A stretch of DNA of 64,000 nucleotides from Musa acuminata AAA Group (GCF_036884655.1 NC_088327.1:9395001-9459000); one strand, 5' to 3'; shown: positions 1 through 13,018, numbered from the stretch's first letter. Numbers and translations are program-made. The notes: generated from the sequence alone by a model not told the origin.

Positions 1-396
1 CTCGAAGGTCACAAAAAAAAAAGACTTTTCGGTACACGAAAGTTATTTCTTGCATACATCTATTAACTGCGAGTGTCACTTGGTCAGACTAATCACGGAT
101 CGGCTCTTTGATGTGTAAGAACTTGCACATTTTACGCACCAACATTCCATCAGAAATCTCAACTGGCTAATTACTGGAACCTGTCAACCACAGCTTCAAA
201 AGCTAGATGTATGTTCATAAATCATTCAGTTTTGGGTATTTGTTCAAAATTTCTTAAAGGTATTTACAATCCCGTACGCCGTGTCGCGGTTGGATCGTCA
301 ACGACAGGCACATGGTGTTCAGCCACTCCTCTATGCCAATTCAGATCATCAAAAGCATTCTTTTGTAGCCTGGAAGGAACAAGGAAAACCAACCAT

Positions 397-2936
397 TTAT
401 GAGAAGCTAAGGCAGCAGCAAAAGTTACAGAGAACGACTAAATGAAGAAACTGGTGCAGCAGAAACTCAAGAACCTCAGTGGATGCCTGAATTTGTGGTT
501 CTTCTTCTGTACTTGTTCTCGGCTCTACATTCGAGTTCCGTTGCTGCTGATCTCCAGTACCTGCAGTAGCAGGATCTGGGTGTGCCACAACAGCCATGGT
601 TCCTGGTACCTGATCGGCCACAGAGTTCATGGAAAACCCAGGCAGTGTGCCAAATGGTGGTGGCCCTGGTATTACAACCGGGATTCCATGTCCTTGGATT
701 CCGTACATCTGAGGGCTTACAGGTCCAGGTATCCCTCTCAAGTTCAACTGCCCTGAATTTGGAGTGCAAGGGAATTGTGGTGCATGCACTGGTGGAATTC
801 GGATCATCGGACAGCCTGGGGCTACCCCAATGCCTGCACCCATTCCTACACCTACTGGTGGGAAAGGAGCCATGGTTGGTGCACGAATATGTGGCATTGC
901 AAGAGGAAACATCATTGGTGGCATATATAACCCATTTCCCATCGACATTATCTGATTCATACATAAACTTTACTGCAAGGACAAACCAAATCTACAAGAT
1001 CAATATGATCAGAGTATTTACCTGAACTTGCAGCTGGAGTGTTTTAAGATACTCGATGGCCTCTTCGAGCATCGAAGCTTTGTCCACCTTCAACAAAGTG
1101 TAGCTCTAAATTGAATAACAAAGCTGATTTTTCTAACAACATCGATAACACCGACAGAACCAGAACAAATACTACCTTATTACAATTGGGTATAAGCTCT
1201 TGCAGTGCACGCATTTTCTCATTTATCCTGTTCCTCCGCCTCTGTGAAAGAAGGAATCACATGCAGTCAGACACAAAGCAGCTTAGACAAACAAATACTT
1301 GGGAGTTCAGATAGCATATTTTAATAGCTGAGACAGTATGTTAAAAACGGCTTACCCTTTCTGATAAATTATGAACTTCTGCAGCACGACTTCTCTTTGT
1401 TCTTGCAACCCGTCCATTTGCTGGTCTCCTTGTGCCCACTGACTCATCTTGGAGATCCTACATGCAAGTACTTGTGACATTTTAGATACAGAAACCTATA
1501 ATGAACCTGATTTAGATGAAATTTCATGTGACAACATCTCTGACTTACATCACTGTGGTAATCCGATTCGTCTCCTTCATATTCTTTTCTCTTCTCCATG
1601 TGTCTGGGTTCATTAGATGCTGCTCCAGTAAGATTTCGTGAGCAAATGGAAGAAGAAGCCACAACTGCATCAGGATCCTTTCGAGTGTCATTCCTACACA
1701 AGGCCATACTTGCTGCCAAGCTTGAGCTTGGGACATTATCAGGCAGTTTGGTACATTCATCAGTTTTGTTGTTGTTCTTCGAAGCTATATCTAGACAAAT
1801 TGCATCCGGCTGTGCAACCAAGCCTCCTTCTCGTAGAGCCTTCATGACTGGTCCCAGGTCCAGCTTATGTGAATCCAAGGCTGAAAGCTTCGACACCCTG
1901 CTAATATCCTTAACACCATTAGTGCTTGCGATCGGTGCTGAGGTGATAGGATTGCTTCTTGAGACATTGTTGACCTTCTCAGTGCTTCTCAATCCACCAA
2001 CATTCTGGAGACTAACCTTGGCAAGTGCAGCAGGTCTTGCGAAATGGGAGAAGTTCATCAGACTCGCTGTACTGTTTGGCTGCTGCTGCTTGGAACTCGC
2101 AACACCCTGATTCTGCAACCTTCTGTCCACCATATCGCCACAACGGTCTTCTTCTTGAGCTACATTACTACCGCTAGCACCATTGTCGACCACTGTTGAC
2201 TTCGAATTCGGAACTGAACTCTGGCACTGCTGTGGCAGCTGAAACAAGTGCCCGGTCCTGGTTCTTGCTGACTCAGAACACCCTACCGGTGCCTTGGAAG
2301 CATGCTGATTTTCCACATTGCCCGAGTTTCTAAGGTCCACACCTGAGCTGGCACATCGACTGGCTGCAACCGTATTCCTGTGAGCTGAAACAGGGTTCAG
2401 ATCGAATGCTGTGAACTCGTTCATGAACTCAGCACAATAATCGTTCTCGAGAGTCTCGCTTGCCAAAACTTCATCAATCGGATAATTGATCCACGGAACC
2501 ATATCATCATCATCACCACCACGGGCACTCACTCCGGAATGCCCTGAAGGGGCAAAATCATCTACTGCCCGATCTACTTCACTAAAATGAGCAACTTTTG
2601 AACTGGCACTTCCCCTACTATCCTTCTCTTGAAGCCCACCATACTGGGAGAAGGCACTTGGAAAGGAGCTCTTCCTAGGCCTACTGGACTTGCACTGCAT
2701 CACAATCTGGCCATTCTCCCACACTAGCTCAGAGAATTCATCGTCAGGTCTTCAGTAGAAATCCAGGAAACAACAGGTAAGACATCATCTAATGATTTGC
2801 ATGAACGAGTAAACAGGCATAACAGAGTGTCCAATTTGCGAGAGAAGACCAGGATGGAAAAGAGCAAGTCATGAAACAAGACAAGCGCAGTAAGGTAGAC
2901 TCACATAGAGAAGAAGTCAGATGAGCCATTTGCCAT
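397..2936 (-). CDS. Phytochrome-interacting bHLH transcription factor (PIF3-like)
   Basis: Six coding exons, read on the minus strand: 2936-2905, 2749-1549, 1457-1356, 1241-1176, 1087-1022 and 951-397. They join in frame to about 673 residues. The N-terminus holds the active phytochrome B binding motif (ELVWENGQ, residues 18-25), the hallmark of PIF proteins. The bHLH begins near residue 430. H440, E444 and R448 form the H-E-R triad that reads G-boxes (CACGTG), followed by the helix '[16 protein letters not shown]' and '[15 protein letters not shown]'. The two 66-bp exons are typical of this family. The tail is Pro/Gly/Met-rich. By family knowledge the protein is a nuclear factor destroyed or inhibited by light-activated phytochrome. 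The first coding exon is only 32 nt and is inferred from frame and splice sites. The last few residues before the stop at 397 could instead be intronic, since a GT follows 'ASTE'. PIF3/PIL15-type is my best placement; the exact orthologue is not resolved. Confidence 0.93.
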
Positions 2937-3151
2937 CTTTGGTTGCGAGATATCCTGTTTCGGCCTCATCATCCTTCAATGGATTTCAGATCTCACAAAG
3001 ATTCGAGCTAGCAAATGATGGTTCAGCTTCGCATGCATCTAATGAGAATAGATCCCCAGAGATTTCCTGCATCCGCGCAGAGATTTTGCAGCCAAAGATC
3101 CAACCTTTGTAAGTAGAAAAGAAGAAAGATCCAATTTTTATCTCAACCAAA

Positions 3152-3189
<38 letters not shown>

Positions 3190-4500
3190 CTATGCATCTG
3201 CAACTTCCTCACAAAATCGCCCAAAACATTCAAGAAAGGCATCCAGAAAAATCACATAAAAGAACACCAACTTGTCATAAAGCGAACAAAAATCTTCATC
3301 CAGACAAAGAAAAAAAGAAAGAGCAACTGCTACAGTCGAGTTAAAACCCTCGATTCAACTCTTGAGAAAACACCTAAAAAGGACAGCTTCTTTCACGCAA
3401 AAAATGGGGGAACGGAATCGAAAGCCACCTTGCCGAGCTAGGTTCCCGAAGAAAATTCCTACTAAATGCTCTCATAAGTCCCTCTCCCGGCTTCCGAGTG
3501 CTCGGCAGACAGATCCGGATCAGAAGACCACGACGGCAGAGCACAAAGGCAAAAGATCTGCTCTTTTTTACTCATCCACGTCGTGATTTGTGTACCCAAT
3601 TTAGCAGGAACAGTTCTGGAGGGACCAAACGCAGTTCACATCCCAAGGCCACAAATCGTTCGTTCCTTGTGAGTAAAGGTTTCTAGAACAAAAGATGAGG
3701 TCTACTGTTTCCTAAATACAACAAGCATAGCAGTGGTAGGAGATGAGATTTTTAAGGCGTCTGGGTTAAATCCTCGTATCAAACATCAATCTCTGGAAAT
3801 TCGAGAGTAAGATGTAGACATTCGGATATGATGAATACTTTAGCAGAGAGATTCGGCGAAAATCTTATGATCTGATAGAAAAAAATCTCATACCACAAAG
3901 GAAAAGGAGAGGCGTGATGGGGACGCGGTGTCGTGTTTCTACCTCCACCAGCTCCCAGCTCCCAGCTCCCAGCTCGGAGGATAGAGTGCAATATGAATCT
4001 CCAATGGCGTGTGGTGGGGCTTTTGTCATGCCAATGGCATTCAAGCAAGATTAGGCAGCAGATCCACTTCCGTTTATATACGAAGCCTTAAACTAATCCC
4101 TTCTCCAGTTCCAACTGCTGGATTCCTGGAGCCCTGCCCCGCTCGCTGCTTCCTGTGCCGTCGTACCATGCGACTCCTGAAGCACACTGTCGACTGACAT
4201 CTGCCACCTCGCTAAAAAATTGGCAACTTCGCTACAGCAGTCGTCTCGCTAGATCAGCAAGCGCCTGCACATAAAAGGGAAACTTTTCGTTCTCGAACAG
4301 CGTGTGGATTCGCTTATGAACACTAGTTTGTTCCTTTCTTCCTTCCCTCTCCTTCGTGAGCGTGGCAGTGGCTTCGGCACACCTGAGACATCAGCTCAGA
4401 CCGCGAAATTACCAGTGACAGGGGAAAGAAGAGGAGACCTCTCATCCGATACTTGTTTGTACTTTGAATCTCGTGAATTTTAGTGATCCAAAGTGTACGT
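2937..4500 (-). promoter_or_regulatory. Leader and promoter region of the PIF-like gene
   Basis: No convincing coding exon is seen upstream of the PIF start. The stretch contains an (AG)n tract at 3156-3184, purine-rich leader-like sequence to about 3.7 kb and a short tandem run of the 7-mer cagctcc at 3949-3975. PIF genes commonly have spliced 5' leaders, so part of this is probably leader exon or intron. I could not fix a transcription start or TATA box. Confidence 0.4.
3156..3184. repeat. (AG)n microsatellite
   Basis: About 14 AG units lie 220 bp upstream of the PIF start codon. On the transcribed strand this is a CT tract, common in plant 5' leaders. Confidence 0.95.
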
Positions 4501-5201
4501 TACCCTATCTTTTGACTGTACCTACAACATCTTAACCTCTAAGATAAGAATAAGATTGCTCATGGTGTTTGTATGAATGATAAAACCTAATGTATATGTT
4601 TTGATTTTTTTTTCTATTCTTATCGATATAGGTTTATTTTTATTTTTATTTATTTTCAGTAGGACTTTTATTATACTTACTACATCGACACTAATGATGA
4701 AATTATATATCAATTTATTAAAAAAAGATTTTCAAACCCTCTCATTTTTCGAGGTTTCGAAGTCATCTGGATAATTCTTATACTTCGAAAAGCATGATGT
4801 AACTTGTATTTTTATTTAATAAAATATTATTATAAAATATTAAACCTGTGAGTTAAACTCAACATACATGAGAGATTATTCTTAATCTCATTTTTAATAT
4901 TAATCATGTAAATATTCTCTTAAGAAAAGCTATATTAGTCTTAGATTTGATGTGAATTTTGGTAGGATGGCTACCCTTCACCTTTTTCTCCATTGTGGAT
5001 AGCTGATTCATGTACAAGGATTCATTAAAAATTTCCCAAAATCTAAGGACTAAAATACAATTTATTCGAGAAGTTAAAGTGTATTCCAACAATCACACCA
5101 TATGCAAACATGCTTTTGCATCTATGCCCTCCAAAAGACGAGATATGTGTATAAGTGCATGCCTCCCAAACAGGCCTAGTCTTAATATATTGGAGATATT
5201 A

Positions 5202-5232
<31 letters not shown>

Positions 5233-5330
5233 ATGGAATCTAGGAAAATATTTATTTATTCCATCAAATCATTAGATATGGGAAATAAAGAGATACATAA
5301 AATATACATAGCCACTCCCCAACCTACATT
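4500..5330. other. AT-rich intergenic DNA
   Basis: No gene is seen. The stretch contains a (TA)n tract at about 5201-5232. Base composition changes sharply to GC-rich near 5330. Confidence 0.7.
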
Positions 5331-6209
5331 GTCGTGGGGTGCAGTGTTCATCCCCCCTCGCACAATGCCCGCCTCCATACCGCATCTGTCCCCCTCTGCA
5401 GGCAACCGGTGGGACACCTAAGCGACCAACGGCGGCGTGTCATCACGTGATCTTCACGTGGACCGCTGGCACAGCTGTCGTCCAACAGCGGCTGCCTATC
5501 GTGATTGGGACGGCCGTCGTCGGTAGCCGGCGCGACGCAAGGGGCTCTCTCGGGCATAACGACAAACACAAGTCCGACAGCACGCAATGGTGGGCTCGCG
5601 CACTCTGGCATCGCGTCGAGCCCCTCGCTGGGGCGTCGTTGTGGCGACTCCACGGGGCGGCGAGCACGGCACGGCGCGGCACGGCCATCCAAACGAGCTC
5701 GGATGCGCTTAAGCTCCTGCTCTTTCATTCAGATAAGCCTGTTTGTACACGTCCAACACGGTCGCCATCCGCGCCGCTACGATCATCGGATGCACCGAGG
5801 GCTCGATCACGATCGATCTGTAGATGCGTGGAAGTGATTTCCACCTCACGATCAATCTGATTTGGACTGAAGAGTTCATCCAACAAGATGAGGTGGGGTC
5901 CAGGGAAGCGGACAAAGGGCAAAGTCGTCAGCTCGGGCCTGCAGGCCTCGGAAAACCCAAGCCCGCTAAGTGCTCGTCCGAATGTCCCAAAAGGAAACAA
6001 AGCAGAGAACAGTTGGCATGCGATGCATGGGACCGAAAGATTGCGAGGGAAAGAGACGCGTCTCTCCCCGGCTGTCTCAACGCACCGCACACAACGCAGC
6101 CACCGCCTCTCGTGTCGTCTATATATACGCATCGAACAGTGGTCGCCTCCTTCCTCGTACGTCGACTGCTCGCCATCTTCCTCGGTGTTTGCCCCCGTGT
6201 TGGTCATCG
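5330..6209 (+). promoter_or_regulatory. Promoter and leader of the RCI2/LTI6 gene
   Basis: This GC-rich block precedes the small RCI2 gene. Two complete CACGTG palindromes lie at 5444-5449 and 5455-5460, with starts 11 bp apart. Such ACGTG cores bind bZIP (ABRE) or bHLH (G-box) factors. A CCGAC low-temperature core occurs near 5575. A TATA box (tatatata) at 6120-6127 lies about 80 bp upstream of the start codon. RCI2 genes are typically induced by cold, salt and ABA, and the elements fit that, but function is inferred. Long open frames here on both strands look like GC-rich chance frames. Confidence 0.6.
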
Positions 6210-6474
6210 ATGGCGAACCAAGGAACAGCCAGATGCATAGAGATTCTTCTCGCCATCATCCTTCCTCCGCTCGGCGTCTTCCTCAAGTTCGGCTGCAAGG
6301 TCCGCTATCGATCACCGTCTTCCTCTCCTCTTTCTCCTCCCTCGTGATCACCCAGTTGACGAACATGCATTATTCTTGTCGTCGCTACAGGTGGAGTTTT
6401 GGATCTGCCTGTTGCTCACCCTCTTCGGCTACCTGCCGGGGATCATCTACGCCGTCTACGCCATCACCAAGTGA
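6210..6474 (+). CDS. RCI2/LTI6 small hydrophobic membrane protein (PMP3 family)
   Basis: Two exons, 6210-6299 and 6391-6474, are separated by a 91-bp GT-AG intron and give 57 residues. The family signature is plain: 'IEILLAIILPPLGVFLKFGC' forms the first membrane span and 'EFWICLLLTLFGYLPGIIYA' the second, ending in YAITK. UPF0057/PMP3 proteins are plasma-membrane proteolipids of 50-60 residues that limit cation influx and membrane hyperpolarisation under cold and salt stress. Length and intron position match plant relatives. In place of the usual GCGHEFW or GCGVEFW this copy reads GCKVEFW at the splice junction. The gene is complete, with a good TATA box. Confidence 0.95.
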
Positions 6475-7164
6475 ATGACTCGTGGGAAGACATGCTCGCT
6501 CGAGACAAGATTCCCCGTGAATGATTCGTCACCATGTTTCTCGTTGCTGCGATGTGTAATAAAAGTTGGCACCTGTTGAACTTCCTACTTCTCAAGAACA
6601 CATTCTTTCTTTAATCGAAACTGGTAATTGTTGGATGCAGTTCTTTGATCTATACACTGTTCATCTGATTCTGAAAAGAATCGGATGCGATGCCTGCAAT
6701 CTTCTATGTCCTAATGCATCGAGCATGCACTAGGGAAAACAGCACAGCTTTGCCATTGTTGTTCTTCGCAGAACTCGTGTAGCTCACTTTGGAGCCACAT
6801 ATGATCATTCATTCATGCGATCATTCAGTGAGATCCAATACGCATATGATCATTAATTCATTCATTCTGACATTATATTATAGATAGTACATACAACAGA
6901 CCGAGAAGCCACATGAGAGTGACATGAACGCTATTGAGAGAATCTAACGAGATCCTCCACTCCATAGTTAGTTGCATGAGATAATGACATTCGGTTGACA
7001 TATTTGGACATATAATAAAAAGATTTTTTTATAAATAAATTAAAAAATTAGGATTTGATTGCCCCATAAATATCTTTTTTATCTTAAAAAAGTTTTGTCT
7101 TTTTTTCTCTTAAAAACTATATCTTCTCTCTTTACCTTTTTAATGATTCAATTAATATAAAACC

Positions 7165-8293
7165 TATATCGGTTTAAAATAAATTATATTAAATAATTTA
7201 CTGATATATATCTATTTTACTTCATGTGGAAATTGAAAGCATATCCTTCTAATGTTTTATCACCCAAAAACGATGTATCTCAGGACCTACCTTTTGTAGA
7301 CCAAATTTTTACCATAAGTTTATCATCTATTTAGAAACTCAAATATTAAGAAACATTGTAAGGATCCATCATATTCTAGTAAAAAAAAATAGAGGAAAAT
7401 AGGAAAATGATAAATTATTCAAATGCCAAATAAATAAATATATATATGTCTAAAATAGAAAAAGTAACATAAATGTCTATCTAGGTACAATGTAAATACT
7501 TATAAAAAATTTAAATGGTTTTGACTAGTCCTTGTATTAGATACATAGTTTTTAATCTTACCCTAAAAATAGTGTATTTGATAGCAAGGCTTGCCTTTTA
7601 TGGACCAAATTTTTACCATAGATTTTTTTTAACTATTTAGAAGTTTAAATATTAAAAAATATTTTGATGAAAATAAAAAATAAAGAAAATAAAAACAAGA
7701 CAAAATATTTAAATAGTGAATAATATAAAAACATCATAAAAAATATATATATAATAGAAAAAATGACACAAATATTCATCTGATGTTACTCAAAGTTTCA
7801 TAAAAAATTTACAGTATTTTAACTAGTCCTTATATCAGATATAAGGATTTAAATAAAAATAATAATGTATTTGATATAAGGATTTTTTTATTTTCACCAA
7901 AATATAATGGATCCTTGCAAATGTTTTTTAGCTTATTTGAGCTTATAAATAGGTGGCAAGGGTAAAATTTTGGCCTACAAAAGATAGACCCGAGTATTAG
8001 ATACATTATCTTTGCGGTGAGATTAAAAATACTACATCTAATATAATAACCGATCAAAATGTTAGAAGATTTTCATGAAACATTTGAATGGCACCAAGAT
8101 TGACATTTATGACATCTTTTATATTTTATTGATTTTTTAATATATTTTTCTGATATTATCATCATTTGAACCGTTTTCATTTCTTCATTTTTTAAATTTT
8201 CATAAAAATATGATACATCCATTTTTTAATATTTGATCTTCTAAATAGGTGAAAAATCTATCCCAAAAATTTTGTTAACAAAATCCAAGCCTT

Positions 8294-8345
<52 letters not shown>

Positions 8346-8880
8346 AATGTTTAATTATTATTATTATTATTATTTACTTTATTATCAAAATTTTTAAGAA
8401 ATTATTGATTATAATTTTTATTATTTACTATATTTTAAAAATGTTTATTTGTTATCTTTTGGTAATATAAAATGATATATTGAGTAAATTATTTAATATA
8501 ATTTATTTTTGACATTAAGGTTATATATGATATTTTTTGGATAAATTTATTTTTTTAAGTGTTATAATCAATAAATAAATTATTTTTAAAAACTTAAAAT
8601 AAAAAAAATAATTGCCATATAGAACTTCCAAATTTATTTTTATGCTTTTAAAACATTTTTACAAATTATTTAATATTTATATTTATTTAGATAAAATATA
8701 TAATTAATTATAATTGGATTACTCTTGACTTTATTGTTAAAAAAATTAGTTTTAGAATTATTATTTATTATTTTAATAATTTAACATAGTTTATATATTA
8801 ATATATTATTTTTAATAATATAAATCGATATATATCAGTAAATTATTTAATATAATTTATTTTGAACGTATCTATGTTTT
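7165..8880. repeat. Foldback-like element with repeated sub-units in its arms
   Basis: A diverged module of about 300 bp occurs forward at about 7255-7555 and 7560-7855. It occurs inverted at about 7890-8190 and, truncated, at about 8190-8300. Landmarks shared by the copies are 'accaaatttttaccata', 'ctatttagaa' and 'aggatcca', with the reverse forms in the right arm. Outside these, an AT-rich motif containing aaattatattaaataattta near 7175-7210 reappears inverted near 8822-8868. No transposase is visible. This resembles a foldback transposon or nested MITEs; the class is inference. Confidence 0.55.
8296..8342. repeat. (TA)n microsatellite
   Basis: About 23 uninterrupted TA units lie just right of the inverted-repeat element. 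Confidence 0.97.
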
Positions 8881-9288
8881 AGATTGATTAAATAGGTTCA
8901 TGATTCATTAGAAAGGTGGAAAGAGAAGATACAATCATTAAGGGAAAAAGATAAAAGTTGTTAGAGGATTACTTTTACTATTTTGAAAAATTAGGGTTGA
9001 AATTTCTTAAACTATGATTTCTTTTCGAGAATTCATATAATATCTTATATATTTCTAAATTTTGATGATAAAAAACCAGACAAAACTTTGTTATTGATTT
9101 CTTGAGAGAAAATGTGAAGGAGATTACTTCCTTCAAATAAGTAAATAAAATTTAATTATATAAATCTTATGTTTATTATTTAGATTTTTTGATATTATTA
9201 AGGTTGATAAAGTATTTTTAAAATTTTGGAGCGAATGTAAAGATAAGTTTCAATTTTCCTTCGATTAGGAAGAAGATTAGTCTCAAAG

Positions 9289-9534
9289 TTGATACATACA
9301 TACATACATATATATACATATATACACATATATGTATATACACACATATATATATATATGTATGTACATATATATATATATACATACATATATATAAATA
9401 CATACATATATACATACATATATATATATACACATACATATATATATATACATACATATATATATATATATATACATATTCATATATATATATACATATA
9501 CATATATATATACATATACATATATATATATATT
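9289..9534. repeat. Compound (TA)/(CATA)/(CA) microsatellite
   Basis: About 245 bp consist of tacata, tatata and acacac units with scattered changes. Open frames across it encode only I/Y/M/H/T repeats and are not genes. Confidence 0.95.
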
Positions 9535-9990
9535 TATTTATTTATTTATTGCCCCTACCACGAACAATTAATTGGATAGACGGAACATTTGGCCGCGGTT
9601 AGGAGCGTGTTAACGAATCGGATAAGACGGGCACATAGAGAAAACACCAAGCACGACAACCTACGCAATAAGCCGAACAAGAACGCGATGCGATCAGCCG
9701 TGGATGTGAGATCGACGGTTCGGATCATCTGATGTCCCTGTTGGGTTCGCTGCAGTGGGGTACGTACAGCATTTCCCTCCTCCTGTTAAATGATTTGGAT
9801 TGGTTATGTGGCACAAAATTACCTGGCGGTAACGGGAGGCAGCCGAACCCAGCTTTCGAATTTGAAATCTCTCACCAAGTCGACCGTTGCCTGCAAAGCA
9901 TGAAAACTACACAGAGCAGAAGGTGGGGAAGAAGAGACAGACCTCTTCTGGTCGACGACGACGACGACGACTTCTCAAGATCAATCAAGC

Positions 9991-12900
9991 ATGAGGCGCC
10001 ACGGTTGGCAACTCCCTCTCCATCCTCTCCAGGTCTCCCACCCTCTCCCACTCCCCTGTAATTCTCCATTTCGTGCAAGTGATTCACGTAACAGTGTCGA
10101 TATGATGCAGTTTGTGGGAATGGCTGTGTTCTGTTTCCTGGTGATCTCCTTCTTCGTTTTCCTCGGACCTTTTCTAGGGAACAGAATTCTCAAGAACACG
10201 ATCCTGACGCTCTTCTTCTTCGCGGTGAGAGATCAGTCCCAGCTCCGATTCGGCCTTGTTCTTGAGCAATCCAAAGCGGTACTATCCTTCTGTTGCAGGC
10301 ATTGTCGGTAGCGATCCTATACACGAGGTGCACTGCCATCGATCCATCGGACAGGACGGCCGCCAAGAAACGGAGGCGAAGCAAGTCCGCTGGCCTGCCG
10401 AAGCTGAACTACAGGTTCATGTTGTGGCAGGTGGTGGTGAGGTTCTTCAGGAAGGTAGAAGGCAGGATCCTCAGGCGCTGCATAAGGAGGAAGTACTTGG
10501 ATCCATGGCACCCGAACGTCCAAATGCAGCCCCTCCTCTCCTTTCCTCTCGTATTCCTCGAAGACGCCGCCACAATGCCCGATCGGAAGGACGACGACAT
10601 CACATTCTGCACTCTCTGTGACTTGGAGGTTCACTTTGGCAAATAGCAACCCTTTCTTGGTCCTCTGTTTGCAACCATCTCTCTCATCCATGACGTCTCT
10701 TCATTTTGCAGGTGAAGAAGCACAGCAAGCATTGCCGGAGCTGTGACAGGTGCGTCGACGGATTCGATCACCATTGCAGGGTGAGGAGCTCACAAGCCAT
10801 CCTGATTCAGATGACCCACTTGTGTCTCTCTACCAACACATTGCTTTCTTGCAGTGGCTCAACAACTGTATTGGAAGAAAGAACTACACCACCTTCATCC
10901 TCCTCATGCTTCTCACATTGTTAATGGTCGGTACAGCCACGAATCATGTATGTGAGCTTCATCAGTCTGCATTCTCAACCGTTGTTCATGCAATTGTCTA
11001 TTCTGCAGCTCATCATAGAGGGCGGAACTGCGTTTGTGGTCTTCGTTCGCTGCTTCACCAACGGAAAGGAGATCGCCAGCGAATCGAAAGAGATTCTCCA
11101 TGCTGAGATTCCCAAAGGAGTTCTTGCAGCAATATCAGTTATTTCCTACAAGTCTCATGAACTGTTTTGGATCTCCCTCGAAACAAAGATGTTAGTGTGT
11201 TCTAATAATTATGAACTTCCTGTTTCTGCAGATGTTTCTGGCGCTACTGACGGCATATAGCACAGCAGCATTGGGGCAGCTATTTTTCTTTCATGTAGTT
11301 CTCATCAGAAAGGTAATCTATCATTGAGAATCAAAGAAGAACTCTTTCTTATTTCATAACCCTAAGCTGCATACTGAATCTTGCCTGCATTGTCATCATA
11401 CTAGAAATTGCATAAAATGAAACAATCTCAGTGATTATTAGATCAGTTTTGATATCTTTTATTATCATATTTTCTTGGGTGAACCACAAAAGTTTTAACA
11501 CAATGGTGCTTTCGAGTCATTGGAACAAACAATTTCACACTTAGAGACAGTTCTACTTAGAAATTGTGCTAGTAGAAAACATCATAGGGTGGTGAATTGC
11601 ATAAAAGAAAACATTCTTAATGATTATTATTGATTAATAAATCAGTTTTGACATCTTTTATTATTATCTTTTTGGGTGAACCACATAATTCATTTTGGAT
11701 TTGAATTGAATTACATAGGCAGGATCTGCTAAAGGATACATTCAATGACAATCATTAATGCTATAAGATTGTTTAAGCATAAAATTAGTTAATTTTTTCT
11801 ATAAATTGTGATGATTATTTCTCCTCAACAAATATTCATAACCTTGTTGTCTATCAACTAAATCTATCGTAAAAGACCTCATAAAGTTGTTTGCCCAAAA
11901 GATAATGTGGAGAGATGTACAGTATTGCTTACACAATAACTCAATGGAACATTTGTAAGATAGATATGGGCTATACATCATTATTTTTAATGTTTAATGA
12001 TGCCATTGATTTATTTCTATTGCTTTTAAGCATAATCATTAAGTATACAAAATTTCAGTCTTTCAAACAAACTTCTGGCTAGATGGGAACTAAATTCGGG
12101 AAGTTGATAGAAAAGGTTTGACATAAATAAGAATATAAAGCAAGCATGAAGATAATTTCAAACCTTAAAAGTAAGTCGAACCACAAGTGATAAAGAAGAT
12201 GAAATCCGCTAGACTTGCTTCTGGATTTTGCTAATTTGTGTAATATCTGTTTTAACTATGACTGCAGGGAATGAGAACATACGATTACATCCTGGCAATG
12301 AGAGAACAAAGCCAGTCAGTTGATCCATTTGATGAGTTGTATTCATCTTCGGATGAAAGCGATGACTTAGACTCACCAGAAAGACCCACTCTGCTGTCTC
12401 GGTTCCGATGTCACAAATCTGAAAAAAGCCAAGTAAGATCACCACATGCCTGATTTTGCTGTAGCTAGGAGACTATCTTCATGTGACTTGAAAGGAGAAA
12501 TTTCCATCTACTCGCAGAGCACCCAAAGATTATCGATAAGAATCGAAAAAGATTCAGACTCCTCAACTCCAAACAAGAAGACAGAATTCCACATCGACCC
12601 ATGGAAACTGATCAAAATGAGCAAGGAGAAGACACTGATGGCAGCTGAGAGAGCAAGGGAGAGAATGAGACAGAAATTGACACCCATTGTAGCGACTGGA
12701 CTGTCCATATCACCACTGAAACCACTGCCGCTGGAGATGAAACAGGGACCATTGATGAACCCAGAAGCGAAGAAGGTGATCCTTAGAGACACGACACCTG
12801 TTGTCCCGAGGGGGTGGTTTCCAAGTTCACCAAGCAGACGTCTCTCCAGCCCCAGGCGGAGATTCTCAGGGTCTCCTTCTCCAAGGCCTCAAAAGTACAG

Positions 12901-13018
12901 GAGCAGCTTCGACCCAAAACTGACAGAGGTTTCAAGGGAACTTGAGACATACATTTCCAAGCAGGTGCTGTGCTCTGTTCTTAAACAGGGTGAGGATGAT
13001 GAGTCTTCTCCGAGATAG
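9991..13018 (+). CDS. DHHC-type protein S-acyltransferase (palmitoyltransferase)
   Basis: Exons are 9991-10032, 10111-10224, 10299-10628, 10712-10780, 10855-10926, 11009-11137, 11232-11312 and 12268 onward, all in frame. The start '[14 protein letters not shown]' is typical of a plant PAT subgroup. Two N-terminal membrane spans come first (about residues 15-37 and 53-62). The Cys-rich domain '[16 protein letters not shown]' follows, then DHHC at about residues 181-184, '[11 protein letters not shown]' and two more spans. The catalytic Cys is C184. The enzyme attaches palmitate to cytosolic Cys residues at membranes. The Ser-rich tail, with 'INPWKL'-like [14 protein letters not shown] and '[13 protein letters not shown]', also matches the subgroup. 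However, the tail frame (from about 12446 to 13018) is shifted +1 against the frame of exon 8, which stops at about 12451. No GT-AG intron of workable length explains this. Either a one-base indel or an unseen splice exists. Total length would be about 525 residues. Confidence 0.9.

Larger units (their letters stand above)
6600..9590. other. AT-rich intergenic region with inverted-repeat element and microsatellites
   Basis: No gene is supported; open frames here arise from low-complexity DNA. It holds the inverted-repeat structure annotated separately, a (TA)n run at 8296-8342 and a long mixed (TA)/(CA) tract at about 9289-9534. Confidence 0.75.

Noticed and set aside
5339..6207. Overlapping open frames up to 173 codons on both strands
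   Set aside because: GC-rich promoter DNA gives chance frames on both strands, and none shows a domain or codon pattern of a gene.
9198..9579. Open frames of Tyr/Ile/Met/His repeats
   Set aside because: They are translations of a (TA)/(CA) microsatellite.
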